DNA of 64,000 nucleotides from DASUPK01 sp963743575 (GTDB lineage Bacteria > Actinomycetota > Thermoleophilia > Solirubrobacterales > 70-9), in the NCBI GenBank assembly GCA_963743575.1, contig CAVUQC010000004.1, positions 248,001-312,000 on the forward strand, read 5' to 3'. The translations under genes were made by a program, and so were the position numbers. The notes under the pieces are model-generated. The model made no database searches, was not told the origin of the DNA, and saw only the letters and a list, made by a program, of their open reading frames with translations. Shown piece after piece: positions 32,881-40,950 of the stretch. Position 1 is the first letter of the stretch; every line of letters starts with the position of its first letter.

Positions 32881-33756
32881 CTAGGGACAGCGGACCAGGA
32901 CGTTGCGGCCCGGGCCGCCCTTGCATCTGTCGCGCTTCTTGCCGCCGTTGAGGAGGTCGTCGCCCCGGCCGCCGAACAGCCTGTCGCGACCGTTCTTGCC
33001 CTTCAGCGTGTCGCCGTCGCCGCCGCCGATCAGCCTGTCGGGGCCGGATCCACCGTTGATGAAGTCCTTGCCGGACCCGCCGTCAACCAGGTCGATGCCG
33101 CCGTCGGCGCAGACGAGGTCATCCCCGCCACCGGCAAAGACCTGGTCGTTGCCCGTGAGAGCAACGATCACGTCGGCGTGTGCGGTGCCTGTCAGCACAT
33201 CGTCGCCGGGGGTACCGACGATGGTCGGCGTCGCGCAGCTGGGGCGGCCCCTGTGCTTCTTCGGCTTCGGAGTGCTGGGCTTCTTGTTGATCACCGTGGT
33301 CTCGGTGTCGAGGTTGTTCGTCGCGTCGGTGTCGTCCGCGCTGGTCAGCGAGGCCGTGTTCGTGGCGCTCCCGCTCCGGGATGCCCTGACCGTGATCGTC
33401 GCGCTCGCCGACGCTCCGGCGTTGATCTGGCCGAGGTCACAGGTGACCTTGCTGCCCGAGCGCTGGCAGATCCCGGCCGAAGGGGTGGCGGACACGTAGG
33501 AGACCTGGGAGGGCAGGTTGTCCGTGGTGATCACGTCGCCGGCATCGTTCGCGCCCTCGTTCTTGACCGTCAGGACGTAGGCGAAGTTGTCGCCGACGGT
33601 CACGGGATCGGCGGTGTCGGCGGTTGTCATGGAGAGATCGGTCGAGCCCACCGCCGCGCTGGCTCCGCCCGTTCCTGCGATCAGTCCCGCGATCAGGCAC
33701 GCGACCGCTCCCGCGATCGCGATCCCTGCTGCACCGCGCACCCTGGCTCCCTCCAT
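32881..33756 (-). CDS. secreted DUF11 and RTX-repeat calcium-binding protein
   Basis: A 291-residue secreted protein with a signal peptide (1-35). A DUF11/CARDB-like beta domain follows (TVGDNFAYVLTVKNEGANDA to about 140), then a basic linker (KPSTPKPKKHRGR). Six or so RTX nonapeptides come next (GGGDDLVCADGG, GGSGPDRLIGGGDGDTLKG, GGRGDDLLNGG). RTX repeats bind calcium as a beta-roll outside the cell. The C-terminus (KKRDRCKGGPGRNVLVRC) is basic with two Cys, like other exported proteins here. No catalytic domain is visible. Confidence 0.85.
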   Translation of the reverse strand: MEGARVRGAAGIAIAGAVACLIAGLIAGTGGASAAVGSTDLSMTTADTADPVTVGDNFAYVLTVKNEGANDAGDVITTDNLPSQVSYVSATPSAGICQRSGSKVTCDLGQINAGASASATITVRASRSGSATNTASLTSADDTDATNNLDTETTVINKKPSTPKPKKHRGRPSCATPTIVGTPGDDVLTGTAHADVIVALTGNDQVFAGGGDDLVCADGGIDLVDGGSGKDFINGGSGPDRLIGGGDGDTLKGKNGRDRLFGGRGDDLLNGGKKRDRCKGGPGRNVLVRCP

Positions 33757-33816
33757 GACCGTTCCTTTCCCTGGCTGTGGCCTTCTCTAACGTCAGCGCC
33801 AGGGAAGGCGAGGGGG

Positions 33817-34683
33817 TTACGGGCGGTCGGGGCTCATCGGCTCCAGGAAGACGTCCATCGTGGTGATCTTCCCGTTCGTGATGGTCAGCGCCTGGGTCAC
33901 GATGCGCCTGCCGTCGATCTCCACCACGGCGCCCATGTTCCCGTTGACGATCGCCCGGCGCGCATACGGGGCGAAGGGAGCGCCGCGGGCCATCGCACGC
34001 CGCGCCACCTTCTCGCGGCCCACCAGGGTCGGTGCCCAGCGCGGATCGCCCTCGACGGTGTGAATCCGCTGGATGACGTCGGGATCGAGCATCTCGAGCA
34101 GCGACTCGAAGTCGCCCGCCCGGGCGGCGGCGAGAAAGGCATCCACCACCTGCCGCTGGACCTCCATGTCGGGATCCGGAGGCGGCACCGAGCCGCGGAC
34201 CTGCCGGCGCGCCCGGCTGGCGAGCTGCCGGACGGCGTCCGGGCTGCGCCCCGCGATCTGGGCGATCTCGCCGAAGGGCACCCCGAACATGTCGTGCAGG
34301 ACGAAGGCGATCCGCTCCGCCGGCGAGAGGTTCTCGAGCACGACGAGCATCGCCATCCCCACCGTGTCCGAGAGCTCGGCCTCGTCGGCCGGGTTCTCCT
34401 CGCTCAGCTCGGTGACGACGGGCTCGACGTGGTCCGGCATCTCGGCCGTCTCGCGGCGAGCCCTCCGGGAGCGCAGCATGTCGAGGCAGACCCGGCTGAC
34501 GACCGTGGTGAGCCACGCGCGTAGGTTGTCGACCTCCTCCGAGTTCGACCGGCTCAGCCGCAGCCAGCCCTCCTGCACCGCGTCGTCGGCCTCGCCCGTG
34601 GAGCCCAGCATCCGGTAGGCGACTGAGTGCAGGTAGGTGCGGTGCTCCTCGAAGCGCTCGGCGAGCAGTTCCTGGTTGTTCAT
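33817..34683 (-). CDS. ECF41-type sigma factor with C-terminal SnoaL-like domain
   Basis: A 288-residue sigma factor. Region 2 spans residues about 10-80 (HSVAYRMLGSTGEADDAVQE, WLTTVVSRVCLDMLRSRR). A linker with MPDHVEPV resembles the WLPEP linker of ECF41. Region 4 is VLENLSPAERIAFVLHDMFG with EIAQIAGRSPDAVRQLASRA. A 110-residue SnoaL-like domain follows, which in ECF41 acts in place of an anti-sigma factor. The ATG start (MNNQELL) fits the promoter and spacing. Matches to the ECF41 promoter consensus flank it, so it should activate itself and the divergent exporter gene. Confidence 0.88.
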   Translation of the reverse strand: MNNQELLAERFEEHRTYLHSVAYRMLGSTGEADDAVQEGWLRLSRSNSEEVDNLRAWLTTVVSRVCLDMLRSRRARRETAEMPDHVEPVVTELSEENPADEAELSDTVGMAMLVVLENLSPAERIAFVLHDMFGVPFGEIAQIAGRSPDAVRQLASRARRQVRGSVPPPDPDMEVQRQVVDAFLAAARAGDFESLLEMLDPDVIQRIHTVEGDPRWAPTLVGREKVARRAMARGAPFAPYARRAIVNGNMGAVVEIDGRRIVTQALTITNGKITTMDVFLEPMSPDRP

Positions 34684-34709
34684 GTCACGTCCTCTCGTTC
34701 GCATCCGTC
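34683..34709 (+). promoter_or_regulatory. ECF41-type promoter for the DHA2 exporter gene
   Basis: TGTCACG-N16-CGTC compared with the published ECF41 consensus TGTCACA (-35) and CGTC (-10): 10 of 11 defined bases with the exact 16-nt spacer. The -35 begins on the last base of the sigma-gene start codon triplet. Transcription would start near 34716, about 47 nt before the exporter ATG. Confidence 0.65.
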
Positions 34710-34718
34710 ATAGCAACT

Positions 34719-34745
34719 GACGAACGAATGGCCGGCGATGTGACG
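34719..34745 (-). promoter_or_regulatory. ECF41-type promoter for the sigma factor gene
   Basis: On the minus strand, CGTCACA-N16-CGTC, 10 of 11 defined consensus bases. Transcription would start near 34712, about 30 nt before the sigma ATG, implying autoregulation. The element interlocks with the opposite promoter, so one RNA polymerase would block the other. Confidence 0.65.
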
Positions 34746-34762
34746 GCCGAAGGAGGCTTGAA

Positions 34763-36322
34763 ATGGCTCGGAAATGGTGGACCCTGCTCGCCGTCACGGT
34801 GGCGACCTTCATGTTGCTGCTGGACATCACGGTCGTCAACGTCGCGCTCCCGTCGATTCGCGCGGACCTGGGCGCCAGCTTCACCGATCTTCAGTGGGTC
34901 GTCGACGCCTACGCCCTGACCCTTGCCGCTCTGGTGCTGACGGCCGGGTCACTAGCCGATCGCCTCGGGCGCCGTCGCGTGTTCGCAGTGGGACTCGGGA
35001 TCTTCTCCCTCGCGTCACTGCTCTGCGGCCTCTCGCCCGACCCGACCTTCCTGAACCTGTCCCGGGCTCTGCAGGGAGTGGGAGGGGCGATCATGTTCGC
35101 GGTCTCCCTGGCGCTGGTCGCGCAGGAGTTCCCCGCCGGGCGCGAGCGCGGCACCGCGATGGGGATCTACGGCGCGTCGATCGGCGTCGCCGTCGCGGTC
35201 GGGCCGCTCGTCGGGGGAGCGCTCACCGACGGGCTCGGCTGGCAGTCGATCTTCTATCTCAACGTGCCAATCGGGCTGGCGGCGATCGCGATCACGTATC
35301 TGAAGCTGCGTGAGACCCGTGACCCGAACGCCACCAGGATCGACTGGGCGGGGGTCGCCACCTTCAGCGCCTCCCTGTTCGTGCTCGTGCTGGCGCTCGT
35401 CCGCGGGAACGATGAGGGCTGGGGGAGCACGCTGATCGTCTCGCTGTTCGCCGGGGGAGCCCTCCTGATGGGGGCGTTCATCGCCGTCGAGTCGCGGGTG
35501 AGCGAGCCGATGCTTCCGCTGGGATTGTTCAAGCGGCCCTCGTTCACCGGAGTCCAGCTGGCGGCCTTCGCGGTTTCGGCCTCGGCGTTTGCGCTCTTCC
35601 TCTACCTGACGCTGTACCTGCAGAACTATCTCGGCTACTCGCCGCTGCAGGCCGGGCTGCGCTACCTGCCGGTCACGGTGGTCAGTTTCTTCGCCGCGCC
35701 GATCTCCGGGATGCTGCTGTCCCGCGTGCCCGCACGGTTCCTGATGAGCGGCAGCCTCGCCCTGGCGGGGACCGGCCTGATGCTGATGTCCGGGGTTCAA
35801 TCGAGTGATGGTTGGACCACGCTGCTGGGCGGCTTCCTCCTCCTCGGCGCGGGCGTCGGCTTCCTCAATCCCGTGATCGCTGACGTGGCGCTCAGCGTCG
35901 TGCCGAAGGAGCGCAGCGGCATGGCGGCCGGCATCAACGACACGTTCCGCCAGGTCGGGGTCGCCGTGGGCGTCGCCGTCTGGGGAGCGATTTTCATCGG
36001 CCGGGGTGCGGACAAGGTTCGCGACCTGACGGCGGGCACGCCCCTGGCGTCCGGCGGCCACCCACGCCAGCTCGTCGAGGCGGCGTCGTCGGGGAGCCTG
36101 CACCAGGCGGTGGCGTCGGTCCCGCCGGGGAGCCGCCAGGCGGCGACCAACGCCGCGCGCGACGGGTTCCTGGCCGGATTCAACGACGTGCTCACGCTCG
36201 GCGGGCTGTTGTGCCTCGCCGGCGCCGTGCTGGCCCTGTGGCTGGTCCGCGAGCGCGAGATCGAGCGCGAGCCGATGGAGACGCAGGCGGAGGCTGTGGT
36301 CAGCCCGGGCGCTGCTGCTTGA
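34763..36322 (+). CDS. DHA2-family MFS exporter
   Basis: A 519-residue, 14-helix drug:proton antiporter-type transporter. It has LDITVVNVALPSIRADL in helix 1, SLADRLGRRRVFAVG in the 2-3 loop, and RALQGVGGAIMFAVSLALV in helix 4. The C-terminus is cytoplasmic and acidic. AAGGAGG lies 7 nt before the ATG. It is divergent from the ECF41 sigma gene, with an ECF41-type promoter at the expected distance, so sigma-dependent induction is likely. The exported compound is unknown. Its 3' end overlaps a converging gene by 23 nt. Confidence 0.9.
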   Translation: MARKWWTLLAVTVATFMLLLDITVVNVALPSIRADLGASFTDLQWVVDAYALTLAALVLTAGSLADRLGRRRVFAVGLGIFSLASLLCGLSPDPTFLNLSRALQGVGGAIMFAVSLALVAQEFPAGRERGTAMGIYGASIGVAVAVGPLVGGALTDGLGWQSIFYLNVPIGLAAIAITYLKLRETRDPNATRIDWAGVATFSASLFVLVLALVRGNDEGWGSTLIVSLFAGGALLMGAFIAVESRVSEPMLPLGLFKRPSFTGVQLAAFAVSASAFALFLYLTLYLQNYLGYSPLQAGLRYLPVTVVSFFAAPISGMLLSRVPARFLMSGSLALAGTGLMLMSGVQSSDGWTTLLGGFLLLGAGVGFLNPVIADVALSVVPKERSGMAAGINDTFRQVGVAVGVAVWGAIFIGRGADKVRDLTAGTPLASGGHPRQLVEAASSGSLHQAVASVPPGSRQAATNAARDGFLAGFNDVLTLGGLLCLAGAVLALWLVREREIEREPMETQAEAVVSPGAAA

Positions 36323-36656
36323 GCGCCCGGGTCTCCGCCTTGAGCTGGGCGGTGCGCTCGTTCATCGCATCGACGTCGTAGCGGGCGTCGCCGTCCAGAT
36401 CGAAGACGGTCTCCTTGCTCTGCGCGTCGAAGCGGACGGGGACCTCGTCGTCTCCCTCCGTCGGCCGCAGGCCCGTGATCCAGAACTTGTCGCGGACCTT
36501 GGCCTCGAAGGTCTCGCCGGCCTCCGAATGGACCTCGAGGACGTAGTCGTAGTCGCGCAGCTCGTTCGAGGTGACCTTGCTGCGCTCCTCGGACGAGACG
36601 ACCAGCGCGGTGGCGCGCTCGCCGTTCTTCTTGAGCTTGCGCTTGGCAAAGAACAT
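36300..36656 (-). CDS. small soluble protein, unknown
   Basis: A 118-residue charged protein beginning MFFAKRKLKKNGERATALVV, with a beta-rich core (YDYVLEVHSEAGETFEAKVR) and a helical, Gln/Arg-rich end. The core resembles short SHOCT/DUF3592-like domains that handle membrane-proximal interactions, but I cannot assign a family. The start codon directly abuts a strong hairpin, leaving no free ribosome site. It converges on the exporter gene with a 23-nt overlap. Confidence 0.55.
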   Translation of the reverse strand: MFFAKRKLKKNGERATALVVSSEERSKVTSNELRDYDYVLEVHSEAGETFEAKVRDKFWITGLRPTEGDDEVPVRFDAQSKETVFDLDGDARYDVDAMNERTAQLKAETRALKQQRPG

Positions 36657-36686
36657 GCGCCCGGACCCTAAGGAGGGCCCGGGCGC
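36657..36686 (-). other. strong hairpin touching the start codon of the downstream gene
   Basis: GCGCCCGG and CCGGGCGC arms with an inner CCCT/AGGG stem (12 bp, one mismatch, 4-nt loop). On the minus strand it follows the S53 peptidase gene and ends at the ATG of the next one. A terminator or translation-limiting structure are both possible; a smaller GGCAA-AAA-TTGCC hairpin lies beside it. Confidence 0.5.
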
Positions 36687-36713
36687 CTGGCAATGGCAAT
36701 TTTTGCCGTGCGG

Positions 36714-37925
36714 CTAGAAGGCTCCGGTGCCGTTCGGCGTCCCGAGGCCCGTAGGCCCGTCGTAGCCGGCACCGGATGTGCACAGGTAGGCGGGCGTGCA
36801 GCTGCCGTTGTTCCCGGAGGTGACGTCGAACAGCGACGACGTGTGGCTGTACGGGAAGGAGCCGTAGTTGACGCTGCTCGCGTTCCCGGCGAGGCCGTAC
36901 ACCGCGGCAACGATCGGCGACGAGGCGCTCGTGCCGCCGACCACGCCCCAGCCGCTGAAGCAGTTACCCAGCAGCTGGCCGAGGAAATTGCAGTTGGAGT
37001 CGTAAACGGCGACCCCGGTGTTCGGGTCGGCGACCGCGGAGACGTCCGCGACCGTCCGCTTCGCGCAGCCCGAATCGGTCTGCCATGCCGGCTTGGCCTC
37101 ATAGGCGGAACAGCCGCTGCCGGCCCCGCTCCAGGCGGTCTCCGTCCAGCCGCGCGAGTTGGACGCGCGGTTGAGCGTGGTGCCGCCGACCGCGGTCACG
37201 TACCGGGAGGCGGCCGGATACTCGACCCCGAACCCGCTGTCGCCCGATGAGACCGTGATCGCGACGCCGGGGTGGTTGAAGTGAGCGTCGTCGCTCGTCT
37301 CGGTGCTCGCCTCGCTGCCGCCGTAGCTGTTGGAGATCGCGTTGGCGCCAAGTCGCGCCGCGGTGTCCTCCGCCGCGTAGAGGTTTGCGTTGGTGTTCGA
37401 GGTCGCCTCGACCAGGAGGATCTTGCAGCCGGGACACGTCGCCGAGACCATCTCCAGATCGAGCTGGGTCTCGAGTGCCCAGCCCTGGTTGTTCGAGGGG
37501 TAGCTGCCCTGGACGCCGCTCTGGTTCACCTTCTTGAAGCAGCCGTTTGCGGTTGTGCAGGCCGGCAGGCCGTAGTTGGAGCGGTAGGCGTTCATGTCGG
37601 CCTCGGCGGTGTTGTCGCCGAAGGCATCGACGATCGCGACCGTCTGTCCGGAGCCGCCGCTCGGGGGCAGGGAGTAGGCGCTGCGCAGGTCGGCCGGGCC
37701 GTAGCCGGCGGTCGGCGCCGCCGCGGCCTTGGGCGTGCCCTTGAGCGTCGCCAGCAGGCTGAGGTTGCAGTGCGAGTGGTTGGGGCTGAGATCGAGGGCG
37801 CAGGCGCCCGGGATGATCTCCGTGTTGGGCGGTGAGGCTCCCGACGCCCCACCGCTGAAGGCCATAGTCAGTGCAAGCGACGAGGCGACGACCGCCCCGG
37901 CGATGGTCAGGTGGCGAAGACGCAT
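36714..37925 (-). CDS. secreted S53 (sedolisin-like) serine-carboxyl peptidase
   Basis: A 403-residue exopeptidase-type enzyme with a signal peptide (1-29). The sedolisin catalytic set is visible: Glu and Asp in WALETQLDLEM (ExxxD), the oxyanion Asp in TVSSGDSGFG, and the nucleophile Ser in VVGGTSASSPI (GTSxSxP). The N-terminal prodomain is absent or very short, so this is compact compared with kumamolisins. These enzymes act at acidic pH outside the cell. Several cysteines (ACTTANGC, CPGC, CSAY) suggest disulfides. It is divergent from a PASTA protein gene across 143 nt. Confidence 0.87.
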   Translation of the reverse strand: MRLRHLTIAGAVVASSLALTMAFSGGASGASPPNTEIIPGACALDLSPNHSHCNLSLLATLKGTPKAAAAPTAGYGPADLRSAYSLPPSGGSGQTVAIVDAFGDNTAEADMNAYRSNYGLPACTTANGCFKKVNQSGVQGSYPSNNQGWALETQLDLEMVSATCPGCKILLVEATSNTNANLYAAEDTAARLGANAISNSYGGSEASTETSDDAHFNHPGVAITVSSGDSGFGVEYPAASRYVTAVGGTTLNRASNSRGWTETAWSGAGSGCSAYEAKPAWQTDSGCAKRTVADVSAVADPNTGVAVYDSNCNFLGQLLGNCFSGWGVVGGTSASSPIVAAVYGLAGNASSVNYGSFPYSHTSSLFDVTSGNNGSCTPAYLCTSGAGYDGPTGLGTPNGTGAF

Positions 37926-38068
37926 CTCTCCATACCTCTCTTCCGGCGACCCTGTCGCCGATCGCAGTTCCCGTTGCCGCGATCCGCAGTACCCCCCGCG
38001 TCTCGCACCCTAAAACTTAGTAGATACTCGGATCGACTGCGCCCTTTGATATCCATGCGGGCATCGAA

Positions 38069-38803
38069 GTGATGCGGACCTCGCGATCAACTTTGCTCTC
38101 GTTTTGCGGAGCCATCGCCATTTCGCTGGCGCCGGCCGCGAGCGCCGGAGCGGCCACGGTCACGATCGGGAGTCCGCTCCAGTCGTCATTCACGACCAAC
38201 CCGGCGGGTAGCACCGGAACGACCGCGATGGTCACGGGCCCAAACGTCGCCGCGCCAGTGGACGGAACTGTCATCAACTGGCACACGGAGGGGTTCAGCG
38301 GCAACTTCCGGATTCGCGTCATCCAACTCGGAGCCGGAAACGCCGCGGTCGCCACGGCGAGCGGACCGTTCTTCGCGGTCGGCGGCGGTTCGGTCGATTC
38401 GCCGCTCAGCATCCCGATCAAGAAGGGTGAGGTCATCGGGTTCGACAACACGAGCGGTTCCGACATGGCGAAGCTCGCCGTACCGAGCTCCACGTACAGC
38501 TCGCTCGGCTGGCAGCCGGCGTTGCAGGACAACGGCTCGCCCCAGTCCCCTTCGAGCCCGATTCCCGCCGAGTTCGCGGAGAACGCGACGATCAGGTACT
38601 GCGCTGTCCCGAAGTTGAAGGGCAAGAACCTCGGGGCGGCGAAGAAGGCGCTGGCGAAGGCCGCGTGCTCGCTCGGCAGGGTCAAGAAGAAGAAGGGTCA
38701 GAAGGGAGCAAAGGTGGTTCGCTCGCAGTCCGTGGCCCCCGGCACGTCGCTCAGTGATGGCGCCGCGGTGAACGTAAAGGCGCGCGTCAAGCCCAAGAAG
38801 TAG
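38069..38803 (+). CDS. secreted protein with C-terminal PASTA-like domain
   Basis: A 244-residue secreted protein with a signal peptide (1-28) and a beta-sandwich of about 150 residues (TVTIGSPLQSSFTTNPAG; NATIRYC at its end). A PASTA-like repeat follows (VPKLKGKNLGAAKKALAKAA, ending GTSLSDGAAVNVKARVKPKK). PASTA domains bind peptidoglycan or muropeptides, so wall association is likely. The lysine content is very high, as in other exported proteins of this window. An ATG 3 nt downstream is an alternative start. The N-terminal domain has no recognised family. Confidence 0.75.
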   Translation: MMRTSRSTLLSFCGAIAISLAPAASAGAATVTIGSPLQSSFTTNPAGSTGTTAMVTGPNVAAPVDGTVINWHTEGFSGNFRIRVIQLGAGNAAVATASGPFFAVGGGSVDSPLSIPIKKGEVIGFDNTSGSDMAKLAVPSSTYSSLGWQPALQDNGSPQSPSSPIPAEFAENATIRYCAVPKLKGKNLGAAKKALAKAACSLGRVKKKKGQKGAKVVRSQSVAPGTSLSDGAAVNVKARVKPKK

Positions 38804-38805
38804 AG

Positions 38806-39258
38806 CTACTCGACCCGGGTGAAGACCAGGTCGAAGTCGGTCTCCCAGTCGCTGCCGTCCTTCGCGGCCTCCCAGCGCGCGTCGATCCTGTTGCCGTCCT
38901 CGCTGAACTCTGCGGTGAACCGCTGCGAGAAGGGCTCGCCGTCGCGCCAGAGCTTCATCTCGCCGCCGCCGATGGTCATCTCATAGACGCGGCAGACGTT
39001 CCGGTCATCCGTGTAGAGCTGGAAATAGCGGCCCGAGGCAGCGTCGCAGCCCATCACGCAGACGGCGTCCGGGGCCTCCGGCATCTCGACGGTCGAGCGC
39101 TCGACGAGGAGCCGCCTGTCGTGGTTGAGCCACTCGTAGGTGATGCTGGCCTCGCCCGGCCAGGGCTCGCCACCCGGCGGGGTCGCCTCCACGTTCCAGG
39201 TCCCAACAAGGACCTCGAGCTCCTTCAGTGCCTGCTCCGCAGTTGGCTGGTCGGTCAT
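38806..39258 (-). CDS. DUF1579-like protein
   Basis: A 150-residue soluble protein that starts with ALKELEVLVGTWNVEATPPG. It shows the eight-to-ten stranded barrel pattern of DUF1579/THAP4-type small-molecule or haem-binding proteins (ITYEWLNHDRRLLVERSTVE, YFQLYTDDRNVCRVYEM). Biochemical role is unknown. It lies 14 nt downstream of the MBL gene on the same strand, so the two may be one operon. The end of the PASTA gene is 2 nt away. Confidence 0.75.
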   Translation of the reverse strand: MTDQPTAEQALKELEVLVGTWNVEATPPGGEPWPGEASITYEWLNHDRRLLVERSTVEMPEAPDAVCVMGCDAASGRYFQLYTDDRNVCRVYEMTIGGGEMKLWRDGEPFSQRFTAEFSEDGNRIDARWEAAKDGSDWETDFDLVFTRVE

Positions 39259-39272
39259 CGCTCCCTCCTCGT

Positions 39273-40073
39273 TCAGGCCGCGGCTGGCTGGCGCTGCGCC
39301 TCCGCGAGCATTGATGGGTCATGCGAGCAGAACAGCGTCACTTCGTCGCCGTGATCCCGCTGTAGCTCGCGCAGGCGCTCCTGGTTTCGGTGGCGCGCCT
39401 TGCCGTCGTGCTGGTTGATCATCTGGAAGATCCGCAGGCCGGGCGGGCACCGCGGGGGCGTCTCGATCTCGCCAGTGAAGAAGAACGCGTCGCCGCAGTG
39501 GAGCAGCCAGCCGTCGCCGGTGTTGATGGCGATCCCGCTGTGGCCGGCGGTGTGCCCTGGGAGCGGGATCATCGCGATCTCCGCGTCCAGGTGGGGCAGC
39601 AGGCGGATGCTCTCGAAGCCGAACCAGCTGTCGCCGCCGGCGCCGTGCTCCACCCAGATCGGGCTCGGGCCCCACTGCTCCGAGATGTAGCGAGCGCGCT
39701 CCGTAAGCGACGGCGAGCGAGCAGCCGCCAGCTCTGAGGCGAAGACATGGATCTGGGCGTCAGGGAAGTCGGCGATCCCCCCTGCGTGATCGAGGTCCAG
39801 GTGCGTGGTGACGATGTGGCGGATGTCGGCCGGATCGTGACCGAGGGCCTGGACCTGGCGAATCGCGGTCTCGCTCTCCTCGCACACCGGGGAGACCAGC
39901 GCGCGGAAGGGCTGGCCCAGCCGCTTGGGGTTCGAGGTGTCGCCCAACCCGAAGCCGGTGTCGACCAGGATCAGCTCGCCGCCGGCCTCGATCAGCAGGC
40001 AATGGGCGACGATCGTCGTCCGATCAAGCAGGCCGCCCTGGCCCGCCATCATTCGCGCCCCCCTCGGGCACAT
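39273..40073 (-). CDS. MBL-fold metallohydrolase (lactonase-like), start uncertain
   Basis: A 266-residue metallo-beta-lactamase-fold protein with the zinc motif THLDLDHAGG, then LPGHTAGHSGIAI, CGDAFF and a C-terminal CSHDPSML. It resembles AHL-lactonase/MBL hydrolases. Family-typical sequence (RIEVEHLNCGT) continues upstream of the ATG in frame, but no ATG, GTG or TTG precedes it. The annotated start may therefore truncate about 12 residues, or the true start was mutated or is non-standard. It is divergent from a rhodanese gene (59-nt gap). Confidence 0.82.
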   Translation of the reverse strand: MCPRGARMMAGQGGLLDRTTIVAHCLLIEAGGELILVDTGFGLGDTSNPKRLGQPFRALVSPVCEESETAIRQVQALGHDPADIRHIVTTHLDLDHAGGIADFPDAQIHVFASELAAARSPSLTERARYISEQWGPSPIWVEHGAGGDSWFGFESIRLLPHLDAEIAMIPLPGHTAGHSGIAINTGDGWLLHCGDAFFFTGEIETPPRCPPGLRIFQMINQHDGKARHRNQERLRELQRDHGDEVTLFCSHDPSMLAEAQRQPAAA

Positions 40074-40132
40074 CGTTCCGCAGTTGAGGTGCTCGACCTC
40101 GATGCGCTGGAGCCTAGTGGGATACTCGAGGG

Positions 40133-40942
40133 GTGGATTCGGTCTCGGTCGATGCCGAATGGGTCGCGGCGCATCTGGATGATCCGGATGTGCAGGTGAT
40201 CGAGGTGGACGTCAGCGGTGCGGCCTATGACGAGGGCCACATCCCCGGCGCGATCCTCTGGGACGCCTACAAGGACCTTCGCCACCCGGACTTCAGCCCG
40301 ATCGACAAGGCCGAGTTCGAGGCGATGCTCGCCGCGTCGGGCCTGACACCCGACACCACGGTCGTCTTCTATGGATACGCGCCAATGCTCGGCTTCTGGC
40401 TTCTGGACCGCCACGGCCACGAGCGGACGCGGGTGATGGAAGGCCCGCGCGAGCAGTGGGATGGCGCGGGACGCAGCTGGTCCACGGAGGTCCCGAGCCC
40501 CGATTCGACCTCCTACGTGAGCGATGGAGGGCACGTCGGCCTGCTCGCCTCGACGGCCGAGGTGGAGGAGGCGATCGACGATCCCGGCACCGTGATCCTC
40601 GACGTTCGATCGCCGGAGGAGTTCTCGGGCGAGCAGTTCTGGCCCTCAGGCGCTGCCGAGGACGTCGGGCGAGCCGGGCACGTCCCCGGGGCGGTCCATG
40701 TCCCGGTCTCGGTCCTGACGGACGCAGACGGCGATCCGGCCGACCGGGAGGACCTTCGCGCCATCTTCGAGAAGGCCGGCGTGACCCCGGACAAGAAGGT
40801 GATCACCTACTGCACGATCGGAAACCGCGCGAGCCAGGTCGCCTTCGTCCTCAAGCACGAGCTGGACTATCCCGAGGTGGCCGTCTACTACGGCTCGTGG
40901 AGCCACTGGGGCCACCAGCCCGACGCGCCCGTCGAGACCTGA
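40133..40942 (+). CDS. tandem-domain sulfurtransferase (rhodanese)
   Basis: A 269-residue two-domain rhodanese. The N-terminal domain (5-120) lacks the catalytic Cys (VVFYGYAPMLGF), as in many tandem enzymes. The C-terminal domain carries it in YCTIGNRASQ. The conserved DVRSPEEFSGEQFWPSGAAE precedes it. Such enzymes move sulfane sulfur from thiosulfate or 3-mercaptopyruvate to an acceptor. Start is GTG. The following PNPOx-like gene begins 8 nt after the stop (or overlaps it if a CTG is used). Confidence 0.88.
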   Translation: MDSVSVDAEWVAAHLDDPDVQVIEVDVSGAAYDEGHIPGAILWDAYKDLRHPDFSPIDKAEFEAMLAASGLTPDTTVVFYGYAPMLGFWLLDRHGHERTRVMEGPREQWDGAGRSWSTEVPSPDSTSYVSDGGHVGLLASTAEVEEAIDDPGTVILDVRSPEEFSGEQFWPSGAAEDVGRAGHVPGAVHVPVSVLTDADGDPADREDLRAIFEKAGVTPDKKVITYCTIGNRASQVAFVLKHELDYPEVAVYYGSWSHWGHQPDAPVET

Positions 40943-40950
40943 TCGCAGCG

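Noticed and set aside
32881..33150. Regular GGxGxD-type repeats as DNA tandem repeats or CRISPR
   Set aside because: They are degenerate at DNA level and explained by RTX nonapeptides.
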